Source of the DNA: Mercenaria mercenaria
Lineage: Eukaryota > Mollusca > Bivalvia > Venerida > Veneridae
Direction of reading: 5' to 3'
Length of the DNA stretch: 64,000 bases
NCBI RefSeq assembly: GCF_021730395.1
Contig: NC_069368.1
Location: 59,711,501 to 59,775,500, forward strand
The notes beneath the pieces are model-generated. The model did no database searches and was not told the DNA's origin. It was given only the letters and a program-made list of their open reading frames with translations. Positions within the stretch are counted from its first letter, which is position 1; each line of letters begins with the position of its first letter. Made by a program: the position numbers and the translations under genes. Shown piece by piece: positions 30,291 to 42,106 of the stretch.

Positions 30291-31243
30291 CGCGATGCAC
30301 GATGGTACGATGACGAAAACGCGATGGCGCGATGGCACGATGATGAAACAACGATGATGCGCGATGTCACGATGATGAAATCGCGATGGTACGATGGTGA
30401 AATGTCGATGTAATATCGCGTTTTCATCATCGTACCATCGCGTTTTCACCATCGCACCATCATGACATCGCGTTTTCATCATCGTACCATCGTGCCATCG
30501 CGTTTTCACCATCGTACCATCGCGTTTTCGCTATCGTGCCATCGCGTTATCACCATCGTACCATCGCGTTATCACCATCGTACCGTCGCGTTTTCATCAT
30601 CGTGCCATCGCGTTATCACCATCGTACCATCGTGTTTTCACCATCGTACCATCGCGTTTTCACCATCGTGCCATCGCGTTATCACCATCGTACCATCGCG
30701 GTTTCACCATCGTACCATCGCGTTTTCACCATCGTACCATCGCCTTCCGGTTAGAAATGCGTAGTTCCATGCACTTGTATTTTTGTCAACAATAGATGAA
30801 TGTATCTCAATGTATTTTGTGAGAAGAAATTTACCATTTAGACTCTGCTGTTTTGTAAAATGTTTTACAAAATGTCCAGTGCTCAGTTCATTAAACCTGT
30901 GTAAAATCTTAAAGGCCACGTTCTATGTATTTTATGTATGCATGAAAGTAAATAAAAAGCTGGATGTAATAGTCACACGATGTTATTCAAACTCAGCTTA
31001 TTCTTGTTAGGATGTAGAAGGTACATAATGCAATGTGAAAATGAGATTGTATCAAGCCTGTATATTACTGACACATATACTGTACCACTGCGCATGACCA
31101 CCGGAAGGCGATGGTACGATGGTGAAAATGCGATGATACGATGGTGATAACGCGATGGTACGATGGTGAAAACGCGATGACACGATTGTGAAAACGCGAT
31201 GGCACGATGATGAAAACGCGATGGCACGATGATGAAAACGCGA
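30291..31243. mobile_element. Foldback-like element 1 (21-22-bp repeats, incomplete)
   Basis: Left part: forward repeats (CGATGGTACGATGGTGAAA type, 30291-30415), then the same repeat reversed (ACCATCGCGTTTTCACCATC type, 30416-30750). A 350-bp spacer follows. Then forward repeats again (31101-31243). The spacer is bordered by CGCCTTCCGGT and its complement ACCGGAAGGCG. Compared with element 2, the last reversed block is missing. Confidence 0.75.
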
Positions 31244-31833
31244 AATTAACAGGAATTTCTTGCTTGTCAAACATCTACGGAAGCGTGCGATTGTCATATA
31301 TTTAGAATGACTCTCGTAAAGCTTCATTACACGCTGTGCTAATTCAACAATGATAGAGTAAAATGAGTTTGTATTAAAATGACTATTGAGTTTGTATGAT
31401 GGAATGTATCGGATATTAATTTATTTTTGAATGTTTGTTTGAACCCCCAGAAGACTGCTAGTAAGTGTAGTTGGAGGGTAGTGCAAAAGGCACAGAAGAC
31501 AATTCCGGAAGTTTCCCTGATCTTTTAGCGTGCCAGGCATAAAACACTCAAACATGGATTGTTTATTTGGATGTACATTTTGTTACGGCGGATGGGCGAT
31601 CGATTTTAAGACCCCAGTTTTCGTAGACATTCAATTTTACTATGATAGAATACCGGTGCTAGCGGGCATGAGGAGTGTTGCACATAACGACGCTCGGTGG
31701 GTCGACGTTCGGCGGGGAACGTTATGCGGAGAGACGTTCGGCGTGGTGCCATAACGACGTTTGTTCTTGTGTCGCTGCGAAATAATGAAATGGCAGAAAA
31801 TCAGCAATCATACAAAATTGTTAAAGCCAAGGG
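31244..31833. other. DNA between the two foldback elements
   Basis: No exon supported. Contains an ordinary AT-rich stretch and a CpG-richer part near 31680-31760. Confidence 0.4.
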
Positions 31834-32689
31834 ACAAAGATACGGAATTCCGTTAGGGCCATCGCCTTTGAATGTGTTGATCTGAAACGCGATACTCGAT
31901 AGTACGATGATGAAAACGCGAAATCACGATACTACGATAACGAAAACGCGACAACACGATGCTGATAACGCGAAACTACGATAACGAAAACGCGATAGTA
32001 CGATAGTACGATGATGATAATGCGATATACTATCGCGTTTTCACCATCGTACTGTCGCGTTATCACCATCGTAATATCGTGATATCGCGTTTTCGTTATC
32101 GTAGTATCGTACTATCGCGTTATCACCATCGTACTGTCGCGTTATCACCATCGTATTGTCGCGTTATCATCATCGTACTGTCGCGTTATCACCATCGTAC
32201 TATCGCGTTATCACCATCGTACTGTCGCGTTATCATTATCGCACCATTGTATTAATTTATGAATCAGAATTAGCCTAATGTTTACCTTCGTAATCTGACT
32301 CTGAGTCAGACATTTTGTCACATGGAGGGGAAATGTTTCTATGCGCATGGGCACCGGAAGGCGATAGTACGATGATGATAACGCGACAGTACGATGGTGA
32401 TAACGCGATAGTACGATACTACGATAATGAAAACGCGATATCACGATATTACGATGGTGATAACGCGACAGTACGATGGTGAAAACGCGATAGTATATCG
32501 CATTATCATCATCGTGCTATCGTATCATCACGTTTTCGTTATCGTGATATCGCGTTATCATCATCGTGTTGTCGTGTTTTCGTTATCGTAGTTTCGTGAT
32601 TTCGCGTTTTCACCATCGTGCTATCGAGTATCGCGTTTCAGATCAACACACTCAAAGGCGATGGCCCTAACGGAATTCCGTACAAAGAT
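31834..32689. mobile_element. Foldback element 2: complete palindromic transposon with 8-bp target duplication
   Basis: ACAAAGAT is repeated at 31834-31841 and 32682-32689. The element between (31842-32681, 840 bp) begins ACGGAATTCCGTTAGGGCC and ends with its complement. The outer 190 bp on each side are inverted copies with few differences. Each arm is made of 21-22-bp repeats (ACGATGATGAAAACGCG type) that switch orientation halfway, so each arm also folds on itself. A ~95-bp nonrepetitive centre (32251-32345) separates the arms. No protein is coded. Confidence 0.88.
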
Positions 32690-33305
32690 CGGTAACAAAA
32701 ACTAAACATTCCCAAAAAAAAATCCCGTATAGTACGACTCGTAACAAGAAGTAAGAGAGGACAGAAAGTTTTAATAGTAAAACAGCAAGAGAATTAAACC
32801 TCTTCAGCTTTGAAAATCAAACCAATAAAAGAAATCTATCGGAAAGGGACATGAGTTGTGGTACTATCAGCGGAGAGCAAGGTTCCACGTTGCAATATAA
32901 TTCTATGAAAACACTGTCATTTCAATAAAAGGAACCATTGCTTGAACAAGCAAAATGACCTGTCAGACAGGAGACAGTCCAAACGATTAACAAGCTAATG
33001 ACCATTACTAGTATTCCAAAGTATGGACATTCGAAACGTAAGACTTTCATAAACACTTTATATTAGATATAAATTGCGGTTTATCTTATCTCTATCGGCT
33101 ACCACACATTTTAAAACACGTCCACAAATTCCATACACAAGTTGAAACTGTACAAGCGCGATTTATTTTTGAACTTTTACATTGTTTAACCTATCAGTTT
33201 GAACTAGATTTTTGTACAAAGCTCTATTAATTTTACGATAGGCCAGAGTATTATATATTTATACAATCATTATGATATTATGATACAACAGCTGAAAATA
33301 TGTAT
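32690..33305. other. Unassigned AT-rich DNA
   Basis: No gene or named repeat seen. Confidence 0.4.
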
Positions 33306-33319
33306 ATGAATGTCTATAT

Positions 33320-33571
33320 CGGGCCTCCGTGGCCGAGTGGTTGAGGTCGCTGACTTCGAATCACTTGCCCCTCACCGATGTGGGTTCGAGCCTCACTCGG
33401 GGCGTTGAATTGTTCATGTGAGGAGCCATTCAGCTGGCTTACGGAAGGTCGGTGGTTCTACCCAGGTGCCCGCCTGTGATGAAATAATGCACGGAGGGGT
33501 ACATGGGGTCTAACTGGAAAATCGCCATATGATCTATAATTGTTTCGATGCGACCTTAATCCCAACAAAAA
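33320..33571 (+). mobile_element. tRNA-headed SINE (family B), best-preserved copy
   Basis: The head CGGGCCTCCGTGGCCGAGTG, then GGTTGAGGTCGC (A box) and GTGGGTTCGAGCCTC (near-perfect B box), reads like a Leu/Ser tRNA. Body GGTCGGTGGTTCTACCCAGG and CACGGAGGGG. Tail GATGCGACCTTAATCCCAAC plus A run. Imperfect target duplication ATGAATGYMTATAT at 33306-33319 and 33572-33585. Confidence 0.9.
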
Positions 33572-33585
33572 ATGAATGCATATAT

Positions 33586-34319
33586 ATACAAGAGATGCAA
33601 CCCGTGACACTCTGAAAATGAATGTAACGTTTCTTTTATTTACTTGTTTTAAATTTCATAAATGTATGGTTACAACACCTTATGTGTAATCTATTAATAT
33701 ATTATTAATAAGAAATGCTACATTATTTAATTGACAGACTTTCATAAGATTTTGTATTCAGTTTATTTACATAAATCAACTATTTTTTATTACCATCGAT
33801 TGACTGATTTGTATAATTGACTATTTGACATGTAGATACAATTTAAAAAGTTTTCAACAAGAATATTTCACTAGGTATTGCAGCTGTAAAAGATGTACAC
33901 TAGTGTTACTTTATATTTATTTTTTTGCTTTTGAGTTGGACACATTCAGTGACGGAAAATTTGGGGTTAATTTTGCATTATATTTTCAATAATCTTGCAC
34001 AGCTTTGTAAACTCGATTTCATATTTAGATAATCCACGCTCCTCCGATTAAAATCACTAAAACCACTATCATTTGAATAAGAGTCCCGTGCATAGGTGCT
34101 ATACACCTGACACGCTGAAACTGAGAACCAGGGAAGCTACTGGGATTGGGGCGTCATCTGTAAATTGCACTATCCTCTCACTAACATTACTAACCGTCTT
34201 CAGATGGGCTACCGGCGGCAACTACAAATAAGCTAAAAACAGACCAACGAACCCTAAAGTAGTAACATTTGTCAAACGGCGGTTGCATTTTTTTTTAATT
34301 TTTGAACGAGCATGAAATT
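33586..34319. other. Unassigned AT-rich DNA
   Basis: No feature supported. Confidence 0.4.
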
Positions 34320-34594
34320 GTGAACAACACTGAGTTTTTTAAACCAGGGTTATCAGATAGGAAATGATGACATGAAATATTATGAGGCACTGTATTTAGC
34401 TGTAAACTGTGTGCAGGATCGATTTGACCAACCCGGTTACAAGTCCTTAAAAGATTTCAGGGGGAGATCCCCCTTACCCCCCTTATGGGAGGGGGATACC
34501 CCCTCCCGTACCTACCCCCCTCGCGGCCCCAATATCAAACACCTTCCGACGCCCCTGGATGTACATGTACCTAAAAAAACTCAGTGTTGTTCAC
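34320..34594. mobile_element. MITE with GTGAACAACACTGAG ends
   Basis: A perfect 21-bp inverted pair (GTGAACAACACTGAGTTTTT plus T, and its complement) bounds 275 bp. The interior has a Pu/Py-rich stretch of C and G runs (34460-34530). No target duplication is obvious. Confidence 0.65.
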
Positions 34595-34656
34595 ATATAT
34601 AAAATTTCGTTTTTGGTTCGGAGAGCAAATTTCATTAAAAATATAAAAAGAAACAT

Positions 34657-35005
34657 CATTCACAGTGTCCACTAGTATATACTCTGTACAATTGATGTTC
34701 CAGGTATGTAAAACAAGCAGAACTTTAAAACATTCACAGTGTCCACTAGGATATACTCTGTACAGTTGATGTTCCAGGTATGTAAAACAAGCAGTACTTT
34801 AAAACATTCACAGTGTCCACTAGTATATACTCTGTACAGTTGATGTTCCAGGTATGTAAAACAAGCAGTACTTTAAAACATTCACAGTGTCCACCAGTCC
34901 TATACTCTGTACAGTTGGTGTTCAAGGTATGTAAAACAAGCAACACTTTAAAACATTCACAGTGTCCACCAGTCCTATACTCTGTACAGTTGGTGTTCAA
35001 GATAA
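34657..35005. repeat. 74-bp tandem repeat, five units
   Basis: CATTCACAGTGTCCAC starts units at 34657, 34731, 34805, 34879 and 34954. Units differ by few bases; the last two share CCAGTCCTATACTC and TTGGTGTTCAAG. Confidence 0.9.
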
Positions 35006-35019
35006 TGACTTTGAATTAT

Positions 35020-35300
35020 ATGGATAAAATTATTTTTCAAAATATTTTCTTCTATGTAGAATTTAATTAAACCGCCTTTTTTAAAATCTTAAAAATATAT
35101 CAAGAAAATTCAGCAAATAAAAAAGATAGGGTCGTGTGGTTGATTTTTTGCTAGACTGATTTGAAAAATTGGAACCTCACACAAATTTTCATAATGGGCG
35201 TCTATGGGAAAATTACAGTTTTGATAATATTTTCGCGAATAATTTTTTTCGACAATATAGATTTTAATGAAGCTGTCATAACTAAACATATGAGATCGAA
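35020..35300 (+). repeat. Dispersed repeat related to 47470-47720
   Basis: Shares, in order, GCAAATAAAAAAGA, TCGTGTG, TTTGCTAG, CTGA, CCTCACA, CATAATG and TTTTCGCGAATA with the MITE at 47434; it lacks the recognisable ends of that element. Confidence 0.6.
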
Positions 35301-36257
35301 ACAATAATCATCGGAGAGGAAATGATCTAACTAAGAAAATAACAAGAACTCACACTAATGTAGAGCGAAGCCATTAAAAATTGTCGCGGAACCGCATTTA
35401 CTTGTAATTGTAAGAATTTTTTTGGTGTTCATGCAAGTGGAAGCACTGTCTTTAACGCAAACAGTTTACATAAAACCCCGAACTGGCTTTATGTGACATG
35501 TATGCGTTAAAGGCAGTGTTTACACATAATTACCATCAGAAAAAAATAATTTAATCCTACAGTAAAAGAACTGCACAGACCGTTAATATACTTTATGCTG
35601 TTCTACATCATGACCTGCAATTAAAATCTGTTGGTACAATCACATACAAGGACAATTTCCTAATCATTTCTGTTCATTTGGACATATCATGTTTTCCATG
35701 TGTATTGGTACAGACTGTTGAAAACACTTCTGTTAAACGTTTCTTTAATCAATAAAGTTTAACTTGCATAGGGAATAATAAAAGTCACAATTTGCAATTG
35801 GTTTGTACAGATTGCAGAAAATTTGCTCAGCTTACTGCGTCTAAATTAGTTGTGTATTATAAGAATATAGTTCTACTAGTGTACGGATTTTGTCCATTAC
35901 TCCCCATTTATGCAGAAGGCAATATATTACATGTTCCAAGTAAATACGCAATTAATGTATAGAATTAAAATAAAATGTGTCGTTAATTGTAATTAAATAA
36001 AATGACTTAATTTGATAATGTTGGTTGAGTCAACCTAACTCCGCACAAAAGCCTGCAAAACGAAATGCCAAAAGAATAAAAAATTAATTACATTGCAGTC
36101 GAAACATTTTGATATTATTATATGTATGTTCAACCGAACTAAATTGCCTCATTTTAAGTCTTAATAAATTTTGTTTAAACAATGCGTTCTAATTTGGTGA
36201 CATAAAAAACGTAGAATCTTTAATACAACTTTACAGTTGTGCTAATTGAAAATGTTG
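35301..36257. other. Unassigned AT-rich DNA
   Basis: Nothing recognised. Confidence 0.4.
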
Positions 36258-36455
36258 ACTTTGAATTATTTGCCCCTCATTTATGCAGATTCAAGACTCG
36301 CTGTCGTCATTTGAGGAAACCGTCCAACTGGCACGCATAAGGGTGGTGGTTCTATCCGGAAACAGCCCATACCCGAAATAACATCATGGTAAGCACATGG
36401 GATCTTCCTCATGACCTGAACTGTGCTGATGTGACTTAAAACTCAACGAAACGCG
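36258..36455 (+). mobile_element. Old SINE family B fragment
   Basis: Reads TGACTTTGAATTATTTGCCC, CTCATTTATGCAGATTCAAG, GGTGGTTCTATCC and ...GATGTGACTTAAAACTCAAC, i.e. a diverged family B copy lacking its 5' head. Confidence 0.6.
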
Positions 36456-36520
36456 ATCGACGAGAGATAATTCGTAGAGAAATTGTGACACGAAGATATC
36501 CTAGATTTTGCAGTATTTTA

Positions 36521-36546
36521 CACCCCCCCCCCCCCCCCCCCCCCCC
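36521..36546 (+). repeat. Poly(C) tract
   Basis: An uninterrupted run of about 26 C. Confidence 0.95.
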
Positions 36547-36559
36547 ATGCCAAAACGCA

Positions 36560-38087
36560 TTCTATGTTGCTGTGAATCTATATATTTCCCAGACGTTATT
36601 TAATTGCAACACGTGTTATGAAGATGTACTGCATTACTTGATTGAATTTAGCAATAAATCATCTCCCAAGTAATGTAAATAAAGTATGAAAATCAAATTA
36701 GAGCGCTCAAAGCCTCACATAATCTAATACTGGTGTAATAGCATGCAATTATGAATAGTAACACACACAGATAAATTATTTCAATTTATAAATTTGTTAG
36801 ATTCTGAACCATAGCACATACAAAAGAACACAACATTTGTTCAATGCATAGTTTAAAACTACATGGCTATTTGATTTAGAATTATTAGTGATACATTAAA
36901 GCGGATGAATGTAAATACTAGTACTATATATAACAAATATTCATTGTTTACAATACCATTTTTCGTTGCGTTGTTCTCTCGCGGCTTGTCGGGTTCTCAT
37001 ATGTAACTAAAGTACATATATAACTAAAAGGGTGCACATTTGTAACTATTTACACTCCTGGAAAGAAAAAAGCGTTTATTTTCGTATAAATAACATTGGC
37101 GTAATAATATCGAGGACGTCATTCACAATTGGCAGTGTTCGAAAAATTCTTTCAAACTGGACGCCAACATTTCAAAACGGACATTTTAATTGCAGCTGTA
37201 ACTAGTTTTTCTGACCTGAATCGACACGACTACATGATTTTGCATTGAATTTAATAATATTTTAAATAAAGACCATGAATTGTATTTTTATCGGAACGCG
37301 AATTAAAATTGAACGTGGGCGGGTCTTTTTGGCTGTTCTATTTATATGCCGAAAAAGATCGATATCCTGGCATATATTTTGCTTTCAAGTCTGATACTCC
37401 TGGATAGCAAACCACTTATTTTTGTAGCAAGCTACCGTAAAAATGTAAATATAAGTTTAAATACTATTTTTGCAAAAATAGCATTTAATTCTTAATTATA
37501 TTTAGACTGAGAAAAACGACAGAGCATAAATTTAACGATTCGGACATAACTGGAACTGGAATCCTATATCCAATTGAAACGGGCATAATTACCTCGAATC
37601 ATGCTAGATTTTTGACGAGCAACATGCATTTTACTGTATCCATTGTACTTTATGTTTGTAATATGTAGTTGTAAAGTCAAACAGTAATTCATATTAATGC
37701 ATACACACACATTGCAAGTTCCGTCAAGGTTGACTGAATCTGGTAATTAATAATGTGCCATGAAATATAAATGCCTGGTGTAGTATTTTTAATTTTCATG
37801 GAATAGTTCACGCACTTCCCCTCAAAATGCAACACGGCTGTCCCCATGACTATTCGAAAAATTCAGGTCTCTCTTTTCATTTATTTAGGGACTTGAGAAT
37901 TTTTCGTAAAAATATTGAGCACCTCCCCTTCTAAAATTAGGAATGTCAAATATTAAACAGATAACAAAATTAGTGTTAGGAATTAGCCGACAAGTCATGT
38001 TTGACGTATGCATAGACCAGGACATCTGGAATCATGGAAATTGACAGTACTAGAAAGTTGTATAAATGCATGTGATGCGACACATAT
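36560..38087. other. Unassigned AT-rich DNA
   Basis: No exon, RNA gene or named repeat seen. Confidence 0.4.
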
Positions 38088-38100
38088 ACATTTTCGGGTA

Positions 38101-38367
38101 CCCGCCCGCTTAGCTCAGTAGAGAGAGCGTTGGTCTACAGATCGCGGGGTCGATCCCCGGGCGGGGCGTATGTTCTCCGTGACGATTTGATAAAAGACAT
38201 TGTGTCTGAAATCATTCGTTCTCCACCTCTGATAATTCATGTGGGGAAGTTGACAGTTACTTGCGGAGAACAGGGTTTGTACTGGTACAGAATCCAGGAA
38301 CACTGGTTAGGTTAACTGCCCGCCGTTATATGACTGAAATACCGTTGAAAAACAAACAAACAAACAA
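38101..38367 (+). mobile_element. tRNA-headed SINE (family A) with target duplication
   Basis: The head CCGCCCGCTTAGCTCAGTAG, then AGAGAGCG, and GGGGTCGATCCCCGGGCGG (B box) are clearly tRNA-like. The body TATGTTCTCCGTGACGATTT matches 17030-17312. It ends GTTGAAAAA(CAAA)n. ACATTYTCGGGTA is repeated at 38088-38100 and 38368-38380 with one mismatch. Confidence 0.92.
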
Positions 38368-38380
38368 ACATTCTCGGGTA

Positions 38381-39015
38381 TTCACTATCTATACTCAAAA
38401 AGAACTAGAACAACTGTGGTTGCCATGTGTTATTCCATAAATGGAGATAACCAACAAAAAGTTCATTGGCCCTAGTCACGACATTCCGTCAAACATACGT
38501 AAAGTCAAATATTTCATACGTAAGAAATCTCTTTTGGCCGCATTTCTGTCTGACCCAAGACGTATAATATTTATCGCGTAAAACTGGACTCAATGCGCAT
38601 AGTAACACATTTCTTGCCAATTGTTATGGCTGAGAAGTTCAGTGTGCTCGGTGAATGTGCAACATTATAAATTATTTAAGAACCTTCCCCCCAAAAGTCT
38701 TGGCATCTGTAAACATTACAAATAAGAAAACAATTATCCTCTTTCGGGATTTAGCAGGTAACTCTAACTACAACATTTGCTATACCTGTTTCTCTCTATG
38801 GGTATGGCAATACAAGGATCTTATATGACAGCCTGTGTATGATGAAAGTCCTGTTAGAGTAAGATAGGGATTTTCCGACCCGATGGACCCGACTGAGCGT
38901 TAGCGTAATTTTTCCTATCAGTTTGTATGGAAAATACCAACAAAGGCCAAGATCTTGCCTGCTACCATTCATCCAACCATGAAACTTGGATTCTGCAAAA
39001 ACATTTCAAGGATAT
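38381..39015. other. Unassigned DNA
   Basis: Nothing recognised. Confidence 0.4.
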
Positions 39016-39019
39016 TGAA

Positions 39020-39650
39020 CACTAATGGTTTAATCCTTTCCCTACGTGCCTAAAATGTATGGCTGTAGCTATGGCGTTGTTAAAGTGTCCGTACGTCCTT
39101 CCTCTTCCATAATATTTTCTGTCCGTGATATTAAATTGATATTTTGGTATGAGTATTAGCTGCTACCAAACATTCATATAGAACAATTAGAAATATTTTC
39201 TTTAAATTTGTTAAAAATGCTCATTTTGTGTGATATCTATGTCGCTTTATAAAATTTGTATTAACTGGCGAATGGTGTCCTGCCAATGTTGTTTAAAGTT
39301 TTACAATAACATAAGAATTTTGCTCTGCGATTAATAAAAATGCAATTTTATATATACGTTGCCATTTATAAATACTGGTTTATCGTGGCTGCATGGCTCT
39401 ATGGCTCTGTTTGGGATGCTCTGTGCTTCCGGGAAATCTATCCTTACCTTTTATCTTTAATATTTGGCATGAGTGTCTGTAATCCGTAAATCAATATTAG
39501 GTTATTTTTCTTGATTGCGTTGAAAACTATAAGATGATATGAATCTTCTGTAACGAGTTCTTGCTATGGTTTGGTAAAAAACTGTCATTTTGTTTGTAAA
39601 GTTTGTATATATTGTGTAAAATCATTGTAGTAACCGGGGACTGGTTTCCA
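39020..39650 (+). repeat. Directly duplicated block, copy 1
   Basis: Matches 40498-41055 along nearly its full length (e.g. TTTATCGTGGCTGCATGGCT, then CTATGGCT; GACTGGTTTCCAGA). It holds about 130 bp (39050-39170) absent from copy 2. A short piece of the same repeat lies at 50670-50733, so it is a dispersed repeat rather than a purely local duplication. Confidence 0.75.
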
Positions 39651-39797
39651 GAAAACGAAGCCGGAATCTGACCAAAGATAGATTTGCTCTTCAGTTAAAC
39701 TGCAACGTTATCTAATGTGTGCATTATCTTTTTGATAGTAAAAATCAAGGATAAAAAACAAATAGCAAAAGTCCTGTTCCGAAAACTGCCTAAAACT

Positions 39798-39930
39798 GCC
39801 GCCTGGGTCTCCGTGGCTGAGTAGTAAACATCAACTTACCCCTCACCTCTGTGGGTTCGAAAGGGTGTTGTAATCTTTCATGTAAGAAAGTCATACAGCC
39901 GGTTTTCGAAAGGTAAGTGGTTCTTTGTCC
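39798..39930 (+). mobile_element. SINE family B 5' half
   Basis: GCCTGGGTCTCCGTGGCTGA, CCCCTCACCTCTGTGGGTTC and GGTTTTCGAAAGGTAAGTGG match the head and centre of family B. Confidence 0.65.
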
Positions 39931-40044
39931 AAGAATTAGTCAGGTTTCATTTCTTTCTTTATTAAATATACATAGAGCTACATGTACTAAATTTAAAAGA
40001 CTTAGTATCGTAAACCTTACCACTTGAGATAATAGTATATAGCA

Positions 40045-40200
40045 GTTTTGTTGTTGTTTATTTGCGGGGGTCGGGGCTGGGGAGTTAACATCCCGCTGAC
40101 ACAATTGAATATCATATGGCTGCGTTCCAAGGAATACACCCAAGTGCCCCCCACTCCCCCCGCGGAGCATTTTTTCAGTTCAGGCACGGGCGGACACTTT
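40045..40200 (-). mobile_element. SINE family B 3' half, minus strand
   Basis: The plus strand reads CGCTGACACAATTGAATATC, ATATGGCTGCG and AAGTGCCCCCC, the reverse of a family B 3' part. It faces the half-copy at 39798. Confidence 0.5.
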
Positions 40201-40497
40201 GCTAGAATCAACATCTTTCCACATAGTTATAATTATCATAGATTTAATATTTCAATATTCGGGTTATCATTAAATTCGTGCATGCTTATACAACTCTGTA
40301 AACCGTTTTAGACGGAGAAATATTATTTTTCGTATTAGTTAGATGGTGCCAAAGTTGCAAAAAGTCCTTAAAATTGTTGTTTTATTACACTTTTCTTGAT
40401 TTTGAAGGACTGTTGAACTTGTTGTAAAATGACTGTAATACAGAATTTCGTTTAACTGCATACAAGTCAGATCTTTACTTACGTTTGACTTAATATT

Positions 40498-41055
40498 CGA
40501 CTGTAATGGTTTATTCCCTTCCCCACGTGCTGCTATCAAACATTCGTATAGTACAATTAGTAATGTTTCCCTTAAATTTGTTAAAAATGCTTAATTTTGT
40601 GTGATATCTCTGTCGCTTTTTATAATTTGTATTAACTGGCGAATGGTTTCCTGCCAATGTTGTTTAAAGTTTTACAGTTATATCAGAATTATTGCTCTGC
40701 AACTAATAAAAATGTATTTTCTATATACGTTGCCATTTGTAAATACTGGTTTATCGTGGCTGCATGGCTCTATGGCTGTGTTCGGGATGCTCTGTGCTTC
40801 CGGGAAATCTACCCTTACCTTTTATCTTTGATATTTGGCGTGTGTATTTGCAATCCCTTAATCAATTTTAAGTTATTTTTCTTGATTTCGTTGAAAATGT
40901 ATCAACTTTAAGATAATATGAATCTTCTGTGACGAGTTATTGCTATAATTTGGTAAAACCTGTCATTTTTGCTTAGTGTGTAAAGTTGTATATATTGTGT
41001 AAAATGATTATAGTATCTAGGGACTGGTTTCCAGAGAATGAAGCCAGTATCACGA
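40498..41055 (+). repeat. Directly duplicated block, copy 2
   Basis: See 39020-39650; ends at GACTGGTTTCCAGAGAATGA, about 20 bp before the long-TIR element begins. Confidence 0.75.
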
Positions 41056-41814
41056 TTTATTCCGTATTTCAATATCACGGGGGAGGAAGTGTTACACGAA
41101 GGACGGAGTTCTTCTGATAACCTGTCATGTTTTCTTCTGATAACTGTTACGGAGTTCCTGGAAAACGTTACAGAGTTCTTCTGATATCTGTATGACAAAA
41201 CAAGGAATCAGCCGGCAAAATGGTAATAATCAATCTTAAAATAGAGAGAATGGGATGTAAAACTAAAGTTTGATGATCAAGGTTGCCTAATGTTTTGTGC
41301 TATGCTTCAGAAAAAAAAACTGTTTAGTCTAATAATCAGCGCCACGTCTTTGAAATCAAGACATTTTGAGTAAAACATCGAAATCGTTGGCTTATTCATA
41401 CATATTAATCTACTCATTCACGTTCTTCATCCTCACCACAGGCAATAGCCTAATTGTAGTGCAAAGCTGCAAACATAAACCACTATCTAACAATTTTATT
41501 CCCGATTTTTCAAATGTTACGGAGTTCAGGTGATAAATCTGAAGATGTCACAGAGCTCTTATGATAACTTTTGTTACTGCCAGGGTGTTTCTTAAGCTAT
41601 GTTAAGATACCTTTTAGCTATTTTATTATTCAGAAAGGGTGTTAATCATGTACTAATGTAAGATATTTATCCAAGGCACAGTATTGTGATTATATGATGT
41701 ATGGTATGTGTATTTTTGAGTTCCAATGATAACGTTTTAGTGTTATATTTTTAATAACTAGGTGTTACTTTTAAAGGGACTGTGCACGCTCATAATGATG
41801 ATCTAGCTAACTAT

Positions 41815-42106
41815 TCCTCTTACTTTAGCCCCATGTGGTTCTGGGACGATCTATGTATGAAAAGAATTGGAACCACTGTCTTACCCTTGCATGATCGTAA
41901 GAGGCGACTAATAGGTCTTAACACTTGGTTTTGCTGTAACTCTGTGATTCCAGCAGGTATGCAAATTTTTATTCCATACCTCATGTTTTTATTTCGATGT
42001 AAATGAGATGTGAAACCAATATGTGTAGTCCTGTTTGGCGCCATATAACATATACTGTGTTGGTGCGCCGTAAAACCCAAATAAATAAATAAATCCTCTT
42101 ACTTTA
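41815..42106 (+). mobile_element. SINE (family C) with perfect 13-bp target duplication
   Basis: TCCTCTTACTTTA is repeated at 41815-41827 and 42094-42106. The 266-bp insert starts GCCCCATGTGGTTCTGGGAC, contains CTTGCATGATCGTAAGAGGC, and ends GTGTTGGTGCGCCGTAAAAC, CC, (AAAT)n. The head is not an obvious tRNA. The tail is related to that of families A and B. Confidence 0.9.

Noticed and set aside
30285-32444. Histidine/Ser-rich frames such as repeated FHHRTIVPSR
   Set aside because: Translation of foldback repeats; no coding support.
33320-33400. A true Leu or Ser tRNA gene
   Set aside because: The tRNA-like head runs on into a SINE body and the acceptor stem does not close properly; it is a SINE promoter.
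34372-34602. 76-aa frame with Pro-rich centre
   Set aside because: Lies inside a MITE with 21-bp inverted ends.
38101-38180. A true tRNA gene with good A and B boxes
   Set aside because: Part of a family A SINE bounded by a 13-bp target duplication.
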